From Corynebacterium suranareeae (GTDB taxonomy: Bacteria; Actinomycetota; Actinomycetes; Mycobacteriales; Mycobacteriaceae), in the NCBI RefSeq assembly GCF_002355155.1, contig NZ_AP017369.1:1488001-1552000 (forward strand): a DNA stretch of 64,000 nt, given 5' to 3'. Of the stretch, positions 1 to 10,779 are shown one piece after another (positions within the stretch are counted from its first letter, which is position 1; every line of letters begins with the position of its first letter). The notes below the pieces were generated by a model. It had not been told where the DNA came from and made no database searches. It saw only the letters and a list, made by a program, of their open reading frames with translations. The translations under genes were made by a program, and so were the position numbers.

Positions 1-1379
1 TGGCTTTCCACAACGCGTGCTGGGCCGGTGAAGTTCCACAGTTCTTCTTCGATGCCGGCAGACTTGATCACGGCACCGTCAGGGGAGATGTTGCCACGAA
101 GCACAACGAGGCCACCGTCGGCGGTGTATGCGTGTTCGACGTCGCGGATGCAGCCCTTGGCAGCGTCGGTGTCGAGTTCATCCCAGCGGTTTTCGGTGGA
201 GAATGCTTCGGTGGTGCGAATTCCACCTGGTGCGGCGTGGAAGAGTTCGATTGCTTCGTCGGTGGTGTTGCCAGAGCGGATGTCCCAGTCGCTGAGCCAG
301 CTTTCCAGGTCGTTGGAGTGAACTGAGTGGACATCGGTGTTGAGTAGTCCGCCACGGTTGAGTTCGCCGAGCAGTGCTGGGATGCCACCGGCACGGTGAA
401 CGTCTTCCATGTGGTAATCGGAGTTTGGTGAAACCTTGGACAGGCAGGGGACTTGCTTGGAGAGCTCGTCGATGTCGGCTAGGTTGAAATCAACTTCGCC
501 TTCTTGAGCAGCAGCAAGGATGTGCAGGATGGTGTTAGTGGATCCACCCATGGCCATGTCCAGTGCCATTGCGTTTTCGAAAGCCTTCTTGGTGGCAATT
601 CCGCGAGGCAGGACGGACTCGTCTTCTTCGCCGTAGTAGCGGCGGCAAAGCTCGACTACGGTTTCGCCAGCTTTTTCAAACAGTGCACGACGAGCTGCGT
701 GGGTAGCCAGGGTGGAGCCGTTTCCTGGGAGGGAAAGTCCGAGTGCTTCGGTGAGGCAGTTCATGGAGTTTGCAGTGAACATGCCGGAGCAGGAACCGCA
801 GGTTGGGCAAGCGGATGCTTCAACGGCTGCTAGACCTGCATCATCAACAGCGTCGCTAGCAGATGCCGAGATCGCGGTGATCAGGTCGGTTGGTGCGTGG
901 GCAACGCCGTCTACAACAACAGCCTTGCCTGCTTCCATTGGGCCACCGGAGACAAAGACTACGGGGATGTTCAGACGCATTGCTGCATTGAGCATGCCCG
1001 GGGTGATTTTATCGCAGTTGGAGATACATACCATGGCGTCAGCGGTGTGAGCGTTGACCATGTACTCGACGGAGTCGGCGATGATTTCACGAGAAGGTAG
1101 GGAGTACAGCATGCCGCCGTGTCCCATGGCGATGCCGTCGTCGACAGCAATGGTGTTGAATTCCTTTGGAACGCCACCGGCTTTGCGCACTGCATCCGCT
1201 ACAATGTCGCCGACGTTCTTAAGGTGAACGTGTCCGGGCACGAACTGGGTGTAAGAGTTAACAATGGCCACGATTGGCTTGCCGAACTCGTTTTCCTTGG
1301 TGCCGGTTGCACGCCAAAGGGCGCGAGCGCCAGCTGCATTGCGACCGACGGTGGTGACTTTTGAACGAAGTGGGATCAT
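1..1379 (-). CDS. ilvD: Dihydroxy-acid dehydratase IlvD (3' end cut off by window)
   Basis: Catalyses dehydration of 2,3-dihydroxy-isovalerate and 2,3-dihydroxy-3-methylvalerate to the 2-keto acids, the third common step of valine/isoleucine synthesis; cytosolic Fe-S enzyme. The frame starts at ATG 1379 ([20 protein letters not shown]) and stays open to base 1, giving about 459 residues of a family that is usually near 610, so the C-terminus lies outside. Visible family motifs: NCDK near residue 121 (metal ligand and carbamylated Lys) and [10 protein letters not shown] near 191-200 (cluster cysteines). Last in a minus-strand row after mscCG and the PH-domain gene, with a 128-bp gap that may carry its own promoter. 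The divergently read ilvBNC operon supplies its substrate. Identification very secure. Confidence 0.96.
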   Translation of the reverse strand, partial: MIPLRSKVTTVGRNAAGARALWRATGTKENEFGKPIVAIVNSYTQFVPGHVHLKNVGDIVADAVRKAGGVPKEFNTIAVDDGIAMGHGGMLYSLPSREIIADSVEYMVNAHTADAMVCISNCDKITPGMLNAAMRLNIPVVFVSGGPMEAGKAVVVDGVAHAPTDLITAISASASDAVDDAGLAAVEASACPTCGSCSGMFTANSMNCLTEALGLSLPGNGSTLATHAARRALFEKAGETVVELCRRYYGEEDESVLPRGIATKKAFENAMALDMAMGGSTNTILHILAAAQEGEVDFNLADIDELSKQVPCLSKVSPNSDYHMEDVHRAGGIPALLGELNRGGLLNTDVHSVHSNDLESWLSDWDIRSGNTTDEAIELFHAAPGGIRTTEAFSTENRWDELDTDAAKGCIRDVEHAYTADGGLVVLRGNISPDGAVIKSAGIEEELWNFTGPARVVES

Positions 1380-1507
1380 GATGCGCTTTTCAAATCTGCT
1401 CGTTAGAGCTGCGGGTGGTTGTCAAGAATCAACGGCACTGTAAAAACTTGGGTGAGCTTTTATAAGTGCGAAGTTTTGGACCTTTGGTTCGGACTGCTTT
1501 TTACACC

Positions 1508-2146
1508 TTAGTGTTGTGACGCTGGGTTATCACGATGTGGTGATTCCGAAATTGCTTCTTCGGTCTCTTGGGCTTCAACGTCTTTTGTTTCTGTTGTATT
1601 CCCGGTTGTTTCGTTGTCATCGAAGTTCAGCTGGACTGGTTTACCAAGTGCCTTTTGACGCTCTAGGTACTCTTCCTTGGACATCATCACTGAGTATCCA
1701 TCTTCCTGCACCACAACGACCTTGCCGTCTGCTGCTTCCTGGCTTGCAGTAATTGCGTCAGGAATTCGGCCATAGGAAGCTTTTTCCAGGCGGGGGAGGG
1801 AGTTGAAGGTAACTCCAGGGAGGGTGACTTCAGAATCGGAGGTGGTGCGGGCAAAAGTGCGGGCACCTTTGAATCCGATTCCGGCGAGGTCTTCCCAGGC
1901 CACAACCTTTTTACCTTTGAAGGCGTAGTTTGCGGTAATGCCCTGTTCATCAACAATCGTGGATGATTTTAGGACCCAGTAGATGAAAATGAGGGGAAGT
2001 GCGAGCAGCCAAAATAGGTATTGGGGTGCTGCGCCGATGACGAGTAATGAGATCAGGCCAAAGACGATTGCGCCCAAAATGTGGGTGCGTTCTGGGTGAA
2101 ATTTTTCTGAAAGCTCCACTGATGCCTTTTCTGCGTCTGAACTCAT
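1508..2146 (-). CDS. PH-domain membrane protein (Cfp6/bPH_6-like)
   Basis: 212 residues. The N-terminus is hydrophilic, followed by two close hydrophobic segments (about residues 23-42 and 45-60), then a soluble stretch with a bacterial PH-like pattern ('IVDEQGITANYAFKGKKVVAWEDLAGIGF'-type strand order, here residues about 62-95) and an acidic Thr/Glu-rich tail. This matches the actinobacterial low-molecular-weight antigen Cfp6 / bPH_6 family, whose function is not established. It lies 47 bp downstream of mscCG on the same strand and 128 bp upstream of ilvD, so co-transcription with mscCG is plausible. The tail is low-complexity and probably disordered. Family assignment is from pattern recognition; no function is proposed. 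Confidence 0.75.
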   Translation of the reverse strand: MSSDAEKASVELSEKFHPERTHILGAIVFGLISLLVIGAAPQYLFWLLALPLIFIYWVLKSSTIVDEQGITANYAFKGKKVVAWEDLAGIGFKGARTFARTTSDSEVTLPGVTFNSLPRLEKASYGRIPDAITASQEAADGKVVVVQEDGYSVMMSKEEYLERQKALGKPVQLNFDDNETTGNTTETKDVEAQETEEAISESPHRDNPASQH

Positions 2147-2193
2147 AATTCCTCATAGTAGTAAACAAATGGGACACGACTGTAATCAGTGTC

Positions 2194-3792
2194 TTACTGG
2201 GTGGGCGTTGGCTCGGTAGTTTGCTCAACCGTTGCCCTTGATTCTGGGGTCTGCGTCTGCGACGCAGTCGTCGACGGCCAAATTGGATTATCCTGCTGCG
2301 TCTCTTCCTCGCTTGGCTCAGTGGTTGCGGCTGATTGAGGGGTTACGGTTTCAGGGATAAAGGTTTCAGATTGCGTTTCGACGCTTGTTTCCATCGGTGG
2401 CGTATCTATTGGCGTGGGTTCTGTAGTGAAGTTTTCTGTCACTGGTGCCGGGGTTTCTTCAGTGGTCGTTTCAGTGGTGGTGGTTGTGCTTGGTGAGAAC
2501 CATCCGCTGGAGTTTTGCCAGTTTTCACTTGGTTCCACGGTCATCACCTTAAACAGAGATAACAACATCAAAGCGCCGAGCAGCAAGGTTGTGCTCATGC
2601 GGGTTCGCCCACCGAGCGATAAAATCTTTTGCCAACGCTTTGGATAATAATCGGTGCGGAAAAAGCCTCTTAGAGAGTGATCATCTTTGTTGGTGTCTGG
2701 GGTTTCATCCTCAGAAAGTTCTTGCTCCATAACGTCAGAGTCAAGGGCCTTTTCTGGATTTCCGGCACTGATTACTGTGTTTGCATCGTCGTCGCTAGAC
2801 GACGATGCAGCAAGCGATGCAACCGTCGCGGCAGCCTCCGGCTTCGGTTCCTTGAGGGCGTGGGGGGAGGCGTCGACAAGCGAAGTATTTTCCTCGTGGG
2901 CAACGGTGAGGGAGTCGATGACGGTGCCCGAGGTCGTGGTGGCGCTGCCGTATTCTTCCCAGAATTCGCTGATGATTTCGGTGCGGATGGCGCGTTCGAC
3001 AAGCCATTGATTACCTGCGGTGACTTGAACGAGGAAACGCATGGTGACCATCCACGGCATTCCCACCACGGTTGGCGGGGTGACGGCGGTGGCAGGATGC
3101 ACGTCCAACTCGCCCAAGATCTCTGGAGCAATGTCTTTTTGCGCAAGAGCCCTGCGGGTGGCAGCTTCTGAGCGTGCGATGACATCAGTGATGTTTTCCG
3201 AGCCAAGCATCGGAATTGGAATGACAACAACCGCGCGCGACCAGTTGTTGGAATTATTGATGCACACCTTCGCCGTGGAGTTTGGAATGATCACTGTTTC
3301 CTGCGCGATTGTGCGAATCTTTGTTGCACGCATGGTGATCTCAATGACGGTGCCTTCAACGACGATGCCATTGCCCTCAAAGCGCACCCAGTCGCCGACA
3401 CCGAACTGCTTTTCCGTAAGGATGAAAAACCCTGCCAAAAAGTCAGCAACAATAGATTGAGCACCCAAACCAATGGCAGCGGAAGCAATGGTCGCGGGGA
3501 TCGCTGCGCCTGCAAGTGAGAATCCAAAGGCCTGCATCGCCGAGACAGCGAGGAGGAAAAACGCCACGATTTGTGCGATGTAGACACCCACGCCGGCGAA
3601 TGCGAGCTGATTCTTTGTCGTATCAACGTCTGCCGCTGACTCCACACGATGCTTGATAAAGCGCATTGCTAATCTGCCAATGCGCGGTACTAAAAAGGCA
3701 AGAACCAGGATGATTGCTAAATCAAAACCTGTATCAACAATCCAATTCCACCATGTGTAGAGGAGATAACCAATGGGTACACCTAAAATCAT
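2194..3792 (-). CDS. mscCG: MscCG mechanosensitive channel / glutamate exporter (YggB family)
   Basis: 532-residue MscS-family channel. Residues 1-about 110 hold three transmembrane helices, the third Ala/Gly-rich pore helix reading '[20 protein letters not shown]', then the MscS beta domain ([18 protein letters not shown] and following). Beyond about residue 290 there is a long C-terminal extension with an acidic linker, a fourth hydrophobic segment near 400-420 and a Thr/Pro/Glu-rich tail to the end. This architecture is the hallmark of C. glutamicum MscCG (YggB, NCgl1221), known to mediate glutamate efflux on tension change. Start ATG at 3792; no strong Shine-Dalgarno seen. First gene of the row leading to the PH protein and ilvD, divergent from ilvBNC. 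Length agrees with the reference as I recall it (533). Confidence 0.95.
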   Translation of the reverse strand: MILGVPIGYLLYTWWNWIVDTGFDLAIILVLAFLVPRIGRLAMRFIKHRVESAADVDTTKNQLAFAGVGVYIAQIVAFFLLAVSAMQAFGFSLAGAAIPATIASAAIGLGAQSIVADFLAGFFILTEKQFGVGDWVRFEGNGIVVEGTVIEITMRATKIRTIAQETVIIPNSTAKVCINNSNNWSRAVVVIPIPMLGSENITDVIARSEAATRRALAQKDIAPEILGELDVHPATAVTPPTVVGMPWMVTMRFLVQVTAGNQWLVERAIRTEIISEFWEEYGSATTTSGTVIDSLTVAHEENTSLVDASPHALKEPKPEAAATVASLAASSSSDDDANTVISAGNPEKALDSDVMEQELSEDETPDTNKDDHSLRGFFRTDYYPKRWQKILSLGGRTRMSTTLLLGALMLLSLFKVMTVEPSENWQNSSGWFSPSTTTTTETTTEETPAPVTENFTTEPTPIDTPPMETSVETQSETFIPETVTPQSAATTEPSEEETQQDNPIWPSTTASQTQTPESRATVEQTTEPTPTQ

Positions 3793-3925
3793 GTCCCCAG
3801 GCTAGCGCTGAAATGTGGTGAGATGCTGGTTGGAAATTGTGAGAATCCTGATTGATTTGCAAAGGTGGGGGAGTTTTGGGGGTGAAGAATTACTGTGCCA
3901 TGTGGAATTGGAATGTTGATGTGTG

Positions 3926-3931
3926 TAGCAT
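3926..3931 (+). promoter_or_regulatory. Candidate -10 box of the ilvB leader promoter
   Basis: TAGCAT ends only 8 bases before the leader-peptide ATG at 3940, so transcription probably begins at or within a base or two of that ATG, giving a leaderless message. No convincing -35 hexamer at the right distance. Agrees with published work on C. glutamicum ilvBNC describing a leader peptide made without a ribosome-binding site. Confidence 0.55.
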
Positions 3932-3939
3932 GACACACC

Positions 3940-3987
3940 ATGACCATTCTTCGACTTGTAGTAGTAACCGCGCGGCGCCTGCCGTAA
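3940..3987 (+). CDS. ilvBNC leader peptide (15 residues, leaderless)
   Basis: Reads MTILRLVVVTARRLP then TAA. Of its 15 residues six are Ile, Leu or Val, with three consecutive Val codons, the sensor pattern of a branched-chain amino acid attenuator. There is no Shine-Dalgarno before the ATG, and the -10 box is 8 bases away, so it should be translated from a leaderless transcript. Its stop is 26 bases before the terminator hairpin at 4014. Ribosome stalling at the Val/Leu/Ile codons when the charged tRNAs are short would favour an antiterminator and read-through into ilvB. This leader is established for C. glutamicum (attenuation control of ilvBNC); here it is intact. Confidence 0.92.
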   Translation: MTILRLVVVTARRLP

Positions 3988-4013
3988 CGGCCTTCCAAGT
4001 CGTCTCGTCAAGC

Positions 4014-4056
4014 GCCCTCGACAACACTCACCACAGTGTTGGACCGAGGGCTTTCT
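4014..4056 (+). terminator. ilvBNC transcription attenuator
   Basis: Perfect outer stem GCCCTCG (4014-4020) / CGAGGGC (4045-4051), inner stem AACACT/AGTGTT, followed by TTTCTTGTT. It lies between the leader peptide and ilvB and is the expected terminator arm of the attenuator. From here to the ilvB start (4057-4219) I see no further gene. Confidence 0.88.
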
Positions 4057-4219
4057 TGTTGGTTATGACCCAAGTAACCAACATTGCAACAGACATCTGT
4101 CGCACTGCGTGCACACGCATCCGCGTCGGAACAATTTAAATAGGGGATTCGTGCTTAGTCTTTTGGACAAAGCGCAAGTTTCCGTAAAAATCCTTATGTA
4201 GTAAAGGAGCCAGAAAGTC

Positions 4220-6079
4220 GTGAATGTGGCAGCTTCTCAACAGCCCACTCCCGCCACGGTTGCAAACCGTAGTCGGTCCGCCGCCCCTGAGCGGATGACA
4301 GGCGCACAGGCAATTGTTCGATCGCTCGAGGAGCTTGACGCCGACATCGTGTTCGGTATTCCTGGTGGTGCGGTGCTACCCGTATATGACCCGCTATATT
4401 CCTCAAAGAAGGTTCGCCACGTACTGGTCCGCCACGAGCAGGGTGCTGGACACGCAGCAACTGGCTACGCGCAAGTTACCGGCCGAGTTGGAGTGTGCAT
4501 TGCAACGTCCGGACCAGGTGCAACAAACCTGGTTACCCCGATCGCCGATGCAAACTTGGATTCCGTACCAATGGTTGCCATCACCGGTCAGGTTGGCAGC
4601 AGCTTGCTCGGCACTGACGCTTTCCAAGAAGCCGATATTCGTGGTGTCACCATGCCAGTGACCAAGCACAACTTCATGGTCACCAACCCCAATGACATTC
4701 CACAAGCACTTGCTGAAGCATTCCACTTGGCCATTACTGGACGCCCAGGACCCGTCTTGGTGGATATTCCCAAGGATGTCCAAAACGCTGAGCTTGATTT
4801 CGTTTGGCCTCCAAAGATCGATCTGCCAGGTTACCGACCAGTCACCACCCCACACGCTCGACAAATCGAGCAGGCAGTAAAACTGATTGGCCAAGCCAAA
4901 AAGCCCGTCCTTTACGTTGGTGGCGGTGTAATCAAGGCTGATGCACACGAGGAGTTGCGTGCATTTGCTGAATACACTGGAATTCCAGTTGTTACGACCT
5001 TGATGGCACTGGGCTCCTTCCCCGAGTCCCACGACCTTCACATGGGTATGCCAGGCATGCACGGTTCAGTGTCTGCTGTTGGTGCACTGCAGCGAAGCGA
5101 TCTGCTGATTGCAATTGGTTCTCGTTTTGATGACCGTGTGACCGGCGACGTTGATTCCTTTGCACCTGATGCCAAGATTATTCACGCGGATATTGACCCT
5201 GCTGAAATCGGCAAGATTAAACAGGTAGAAGTCCCAATCGTTGGCGATGCCCGCGAAGTTCTTGCACGCCTGTTGGAAACCACCAAGGCAAGCAAAACTC
5301 AGTCTGAAGATATCTCTGAGTGGGTTGATTACCTTAAGGGTCTAAAGTCACGTTTCCCACGTGGCTACGATGAGCAGCCAGGCGATCTGTTGGCACCACA
5401 GTTTGTCATTGAGACTTTGTCCAAGGAGGTCGGACCCGACGCAATCTACTGCGCCGGCGTTGGCCAGCACCAAATGTGGGCAGCTCAATTCGTTGATTTT
5501 GAAAAGCCACGCACCTGGCTGAACTCAGGTGGACTAGGCACCATGGGTTATGCAGTTCCTGCAGCTCTAGGGGCAAAAGCCGGAGCTCCTGACAAGGAAG
5601 TCTGGGCAATTGACGGCGATGGCTGTTTCCAGATGACCAACCAGGAACTCACCACCGCGGCAGTTGAAGGTTTCCCCATTAAAATCGCACTGATCAACAA
5701 CGGAAACCTGGGCATGGTGCGCCAATGGCAGACCCTGTTTTATGAAGGACGGTACTCAAATACTAAACTTCGTAACCAGGGCGAGTACATGCCCGACTTT
5801 GTAACCCTTTCTGAGGGACTTGGCTGTGTTGCCATCCGCGTCACCAAAGCGGAGGAAGTACTGCCAGCCATCCAAAAGGCTCGAGAGATCAACGACCGCC
5901 CAGTAGTCATCGACTTCATCGTTGGTGAAGACGCACAGGTGTGGCCAATGGTGTCCGCTGGATCATCCAACACCGATATCCAGTACGCACGAGGCCTACG
6001 CCCATTCTTCGACGGCGACGAATCAGCTGCAGAAGACCCTGCAGATATTCATGCATCAGTTGAATCGACCGAGGCATAA
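4220..6079 (+). CDS. ilvB: Acetohydroxyacid synthase large subunit
   Basis: Condenses two pyruvates to 2-acetolactate, or pyruvate plus 2-ketobutyrate to acetohydroxybutyrate; first common step for Val, Leu and Ile; TPP, Mg and FAD dependent, cytosolic. Starts at GTG 4220 ([14 protein letters not shown]), with AAAGGAGCC 11 bases upstream. The order is PYR domain with catalytic Glu ([14 protein letters not shown], Glu73), a central FAD-binding domain, and a PP domain with the TPP motif [12 protein letters not shown] near residue 470. At 619 residues it is about seven shorter near the C-terminal acidic tail than the ATCC 13032 protein as I remember it. It is followed after 11 bases by ilvN. Controlled by the attenuator at 4014. 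Confidence 0.97.
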   Translation: MNVAASQQPTPATVANRSRSAAPERMTGAQAIVRSLEELDADIVFGIPGGAVLPVYDPLYSSKKVRHVLVRHEQGAGHAATGYAQVTGRVGVCIATSGPGATNLVTPIADANLDSVPMVAITGQVGSSLLGTDAFQEADIRGVTMPVTKHNFMVTNPNDIPQALAEAFHLAITGRPGPVLVDIPKDVQNAELDFVWPPKIDLPGYRPVTTPHARQIEQAVKLIGQAKKPVLYVGGGVIKADAHEELRAFAEYTGIPVVTTLMALGSFPESHDLHMGMPGMHGSVSAVGALQRSDLLIAIGSRFDDRVTGDVDSFAPDAKIIHADIDPAEIGKIKQVEVPIVGDAREVLARLLETTKASKTQSEDISEWVDYLKGLKSRFPRGYDEQPGDLLAPQFVIETLSKEVGPDAIYCAGVGQHQMWAAQFVDFEKPRTWLNSGGLGTMGYAVPAALGAKAGAPDKEVWAIDGDGCFQMTNQELTTAAVEGFPIKIALINNGNLGMVRQWQTLFYEGRYSNTKLRNQGEYMPDFVTLSEGLGCVAIRVTKAEEVLPAIQKAREINDRPVVIDFIVGEDAQVWPMVSAGSSNTDIQYARGLRPFFDGDESAAEDPADIHASVESTEA

Positions 6080-6090
6080 GGAGAAAAAAG

Positions 6091-6609
6091 ATGGCTAACT
6101 CTGACATCACCCGTCACATCCTCTCCGTTCTGGTTCAGGACGTCGACGGAATCATTTCCCGCGTATCAGGAATGTTTACCCGACGCGCATTCAACCTCGT
6201 GTCCCTCGTGTCCGCAAAGACCGAAACACATGGCATCAACCGCATCACGGTTGTTGTCGACGCCGACGAGCTCAACATTGAGCAGATCACCAAGCAGCTC
6301 AACAAGCTGATCCCGGTGCTCAAAGTCGTGCGACTTGATGAAGAGACCACTATCGCCCGCGCAATCATGCTGGTTAAGGTCTCTGCGGACAGCACCAACC
6401 GTCCGCAGATCGTTGACGCCGCGAACATCTTCCGCGCCCGAGTCGTCGACGTGGCTCCAGATTCTGTGGTTATTGAATCCACAGGTACCCCAGGCAAGCT
6501 TCGTGCTTTGCTTGATGTGATGGAGCCATTCGGAATCCGCGAACTGATTCAATCCGGTCAGATCGCGCTCAACCGTGGTCCTAAGACCATGGCTCCGGCC
6601 AAGATCTAA
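6091..6609 (+). CDS. ilvN: Acetohydroxyacid synthase regulatory small subunit
   Basis: 172 residues; activates IlvB and confers feedback inhibition by Val, Ile and Leu. The N-terminal ACT domain covers about residues 7-80, beginning RHILSVLVQDVDGIISRVSG. The Gly20-Ile21-Ile22 segment, where changes in C. glutamicum are known to abolish feedback inhibition, is the wild-type sequence here. A second ACT-like domain follows to the C-terminus. Start ATG 6091 with AAGGAGAAAA just upstream; translationally close to ilvB. It is separated from ilvC by about 180 bp holding a hairpin and possible ilvC promoter. Confidence 0.97.
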   Translation: MANSDITRHILSVLVQDVDGIISRVSGMFTRRAFNLVSLVSAKTETHGINRITVVVDADELNIEQITKQLNKLIPVLKVVRLDEETTIARAIMLVKVSADSTNRPQIVDAANIFRARVVDVAPDSVVIESTGTPGKLRALLDVMEPFGIRELIQSGQIALNRGPKTMAPAKI

Positions 6610-6697
6610 CAGCAATTAATCTGATTGCACCTGCCACACCATTGTGACTAGCCAAACACAAGCTGATTACATGTGTGTGGTAGAACAATAATGTAGT

Positions 6698-7804
<1,107 letters not shown>

Positions 7805-7822
7805 GTCTAGTACTTAACTTAA

Positions 7823-7869
7823 CTAAAGGCATTTTTCGGATTTTTATCCGAAAGATGCCTTTAGTTTTT
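7823..7869 (+). terminator. Terminator after ilvC
   Basis: Long stem CTAAAGGCATTTTTCGGA / TCCGAAAGATGCCTTTAG with a short loop, followed by TTTTT. Ends the ilvBNC operon. Confidence 0.9.
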
Positions 7870-7960
7870 GCCAAGAGTGGGATTTTAGGGGTCAACCTAC
7901 CACCACCCCCTTATTTTCAATAAGCTTTCAATAAGATTGCAAGTGTGCTTAGCTGGGGTC

Positions 7961-8887
7961 ATGGAAAACCACGATCACCATTCGCATAGTCATGGGCACT
8001 CACATGACCACTCCCACGCTCCCAGCTCCCTCAGGGCCCTTTTTGCGGTCATCATTTTCACCTCCGTCATCTTCTTTGCGGAATTAATCGCAGGCCTTAT
8101 TTCTGGATCTTTAGCATTGCTTGCAGATGCCATGCACATGCTGTCCGATTCCACTGGATTGATCATTGCAGCAGTAGCCATGCTCATTGGACGTAAAGCC
8201 AAGACAGACCGCGCCAGCTACGGGTATAAGCGCGCAGAGGTCTTGGCAGCCATGGTTAACGCAACTGTTGTCACAGCACTTTCAGTATGGATCGTTGTGG
8301 AAGCCATCATGCGTTTGGGTAAAGATATTGAAATCCAGACCAACCTGATGCTTATTGTTGCCGTTATTGGATTTATCACCAACGGAATTTCAGCGTTGGT
8401 GCTCATGCGCCATCAGGACGGCAACATTAATATGCGTGGTGCCTTCCTCCATGTGCTCAGCGACATGTTGGGGTCCGTTGCTGTGATTGTTGCTGGTTTG
8501 GTGATTCGCTACACCGGGTGGATGCCGGCCGATACAATTGCTTCGATTGCGATTGCTGCGATTATTATTCCTCGCGCATTCAGCCTCCTGAAGGAAGCTC
8601 TCAATATCCTGTTGGAGCGTGTTCCTACCGGCGCGGAGCCTGCAGAAGTCGACGCAGCACTTCGTAAGGTCCCAGGTGTCAGCGATGTCCACGATCTCCA
8701 CATTTGGAGCATTGATGGAAAAGAAATCCTGGCCACGGTGCATTTAGTGGTGGATACAACTTCAACTCAGTTGCACAGCTGTGGCGTGTTGGATCGGGCA
8801 GAAGCGGAACTATCCAAACTTGGCATTTTTCATTCAACGATTCAATTGGAAAGTGTAGATCACAGCAATCATGAAAGTGTGTGCTGA
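7961..8887 (+). CDS. Cation diffusion facilitator (Zn/Co/Cd efflux, CzcD/ZitB type)
   Basis: 308 residues from ATG 7961; the longer frame from TTG 7937 is less likely because the His-rich N-terminus (ENHDHHSHSHGHSHDHSH) begins right after this ATG. Six transmembrane helices follow. Both family metal-site motifs are present: HMLSD in TM2 and HVLSD in TM5. The C-terminal cytoplasmic ferredoxin-like domain contains DVHDLHIWSIDG. These proteins exchange Zn2+ or Co2+ for protons at the cytoplasmic membrane. A TTCAATAAG direct repeat lies just upstream (7915-7936), possibly part of the promoter or operator. A CDF gene at this locus is reported as zinc-regulated in C. glutamicum as I recall. Transport specificity is inferred. 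Confidence 0.88.
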   Translation: MENHDHHSHSHGHSHDHSHAPSSLRALFAVIIFTSVIFFAELIAGLISGSLALLADAMHMLSDSTGLIIAAVAMLIGRKAKTDRASYGYKRAEVLAAMVNATVVTALSVWIVVEAIMRLGKDIEIQTNLMLIVAVIGFITNGISALVLMRHQDGNINMRGAFLHVLSDMLGSVAVIVAGLVIRYTGWMPADTIASIAIAAIIIPRAFSLLKEALNILLERVPTGAEPAEVDAALRKVPGVSDVHDLHIWSIDGKEILATVHLVVDTTSTQLHSCGVLDRAEAELSKLGIFHSTIQLESVDHSNHESVC

Positions 8888-8902
8888 TATATAGTAACTG
8901 CC

Positions 8903-10720
8903 ATGGGGTTTTCCACACCAAGCTATCCGCTAAATGATCTCTTCGCCCGCATTGACCGAGGCGATATCCAACTTCCTGATTTTCAACGGGATTACGCTTG
9001 GGATGTTGATCGCATCCGAAGCCTTATAACCACTGTTCTTCGTGGTTTTCCAGTCGGAGTGTTTATGGCACTTGACACCCGTGGCGAGGAAATGCGTTTC
9101 CGGCCACGGCCGCTAGCCGGCGCCCCAGATACGGGCAAGGACCCAGGCTTATTGCTTCTCGACGGCCAGCAGCGGTTGACTACTCTTTATCATTGCTTCA
9201 GCGGTGACGGTTATGTAAACACGGTGGATTTCCGATCAAAAAAGGTAATCCGCAAGTTTTATATCGACGTTGCCAAGGCAACTGAATCTCCGGTTATGCC
9301 CGATGAAGCTGTGTTCTCAGTTGATGAAAACGGTGAAATTAAGTCCCACTTTGGTCCTGTTGTTGAGGGCGGCATCGTTGATTTAGAAACCGCATTAGAA
9401 AACGGGTGCCTTCCTGTTTCAGTGCTGCTTGATGATAGAGGCACGGATTTCCTTTTTGATTTGGCAGATGTCGCTGGAGAAGGTGCTCGTGAACACGCCA
9501 AGCGCTTCCAATCGCACATTGTTAAATCTTTAGTTAGCTATGACATTCCGATGATCCGCCTTGATCGTGAGACCGCAAAGGGTGGAGTGGGCTCGATCTT
9601 TGCCCAAGCAAACAGCTCGGGATTGCAGATGGATGTCTTTGATCTGCTCACTGCTGTTTTTGCTGCCGACGAATCCGTTGGCACCGAGTTTTCCTTGCGT
9701 GATGATTGGGCACGGATCGAGCGTCACCTGCGCCAACACCCAGCCCTAGACGGTATTGGCAGTACTGAATTTCTCACGGCAGTGTCTTTGCTGGTCAGTG
9801 CCCGAAAAGGTCACGCCTCTGGGTACCGTGAGGACATTTTGAATCTGACTCTGGCGGAATACATTCCAGCTGCAGAGGAAATGATCAAAGGTTTTGATGA
9901 AGCAGCAGAGTTTTTGCGCCAAAGGTGCATTTTAAGCTTGGACCAAGTTCCTTATACCGCGCAGATTGTTCCGTTGGCTGTTATCCTCACGTTGCTTGAC
10001 GCTGAAGAGCTAGCAACAACACGTTCTTGGGATCGGTTGAACCAGTGGTTCTGGAGTGGTGTGTTGGGTGAGCTGTATGGTTCCCCAGCCGTAATCGCAC
10101 GTTCTGGACGCGATACAGATCAGGTGACAGCGTGGATTCGTGAGGGCGCCGGCGAGACCGCAGTTGTGCCTAAAACTATCCGCGATACCGTCTTCCATGA
10201 ATCACGTTTGCTTAGTGCTACTGAAGACACCGGTGTGTGGAAGGGTATTTTTGCTCTGCTCATGGGCAGGGGAGCACGCGACTGGCGCACTGGTCAACAG
10301 TTTGATCGCTGGACTTTTGATGAATTGGGATGCAATTTCCACCAGATCTTCCCCACCAAGTGGTGCAAGGAACGTGGACTTGATCCGGTGCTGACAGAAT
10401 CCGTATTAAACCGCACGCCCATGGGACGCCGTACGGAAGTGGTCATCGGGGACACCCCGCCATCTCGGTACTTGTCGAGGGTGCAATCCAAATCGCTGAT
10501 GGGTGATGAGGAATTTGATCAGATGCTCGATACCCACCTGTTGAGTGCTGAAGATTTGCACAGCTCCAACACCACGCATTTCTTTGCTGATCGCCGCAAG
10601 AACTTCATCGAAATGGTGGAAGATGCAATCGGCAAGCCGGTAGTCAGGGACGTTAATGAAGCAGATCTGACTGGTGGACATGATGGTCCGGACGCCTTCG
10701 GGGGCACCATCGAGGAGTGA
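8903..10720 (+). CDS. DUF262 protein (ParB/GmrSD-like) with HNH-like C-terminus
   Basis: 605 residues from ATG 8903. The N-terminal DUF262 domain is clear: IQLPDFQRDYAWD near residue 22, then LLLDGQQRLTTLY near 82, the nucleotide/DNA-handling signature shared with GmrS and DndB-like ParB-fold proteins. The C-terminal part has CNFHQIFPTKWC, VLNRTPMG and IGDTPPSRYL, aligned with the HNH block of DUF262-DUF1524 proteins but with Gln replacing the usual second His and no second Asn. It starts 15 bases after the CDF stop. Related proteins act as modification-dependent endonucleases in phage defence; a housekeeping role is also possible. No partner restriction or methylase genes are adjacent. Confidence 0.72.
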   Translation: MGFSTPSYPLNDLFARIDRGDIQLPDFQRDYAWDVDRIRSLITTVLRGFPVGVFMALDTRGEEMRFRPRPLAGAPDTGKDPGLLLLDGQQRLTTLYHCFSGDGYVNTVDFRSKKVIRKFYIDVAKATESPVMPDEAVFSVDENGEIKSHFGPVVEGGIVDLETALENGCLPVSVLLDDRGTDFLFDLADVAGEGAREHAKRFQSHIVKSLVSYDIPMIRLDRETAKGGVGSIFAQANSSGLQMDVFDLLTAVFAADESVGTEFSLRDDWARIERHLRQHPALDGIGSTEFLTAVSLLVSARKGHASGYREDILNLTLAEYIPAAEEMIKGFDEAAEFLRQRCILSLDQVPYTAQIVPLAVILTLLDAEELATTRSWDRLNQWFWSGVLGELYGSPAVIARSGRDTDQVTAWIREGAGETAVVPKTIRDTVFHESRLLSATEDTGVWKGIFALLMGRGARDWRTGQQFDRWTFDELGCNFHQIFPTKWCKERGLDPVLTESVLNRTPMGRRTEVVIGDTPPSRYLSRVQSKSLMGDEEFDQMLDTHLLSAEDLHSSNTTHFFADRRKNFIEMVEDAIGKPVVRDVNEADLTGGHDGPDAFGGTIEE

Positions 10721-10779
10721 TGTCCACCTCCTCGGTTAGGATTGTGCAAAACAGTAGGTCTTAGGAAAAGGACAACCAT

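Noticed and set aside
4403..5062. 219-codon antisense frame opposite ilvB
   Set aside because: Overlaps the conserved PYR domain of ilvB; no promoter, ribosome site or domain.
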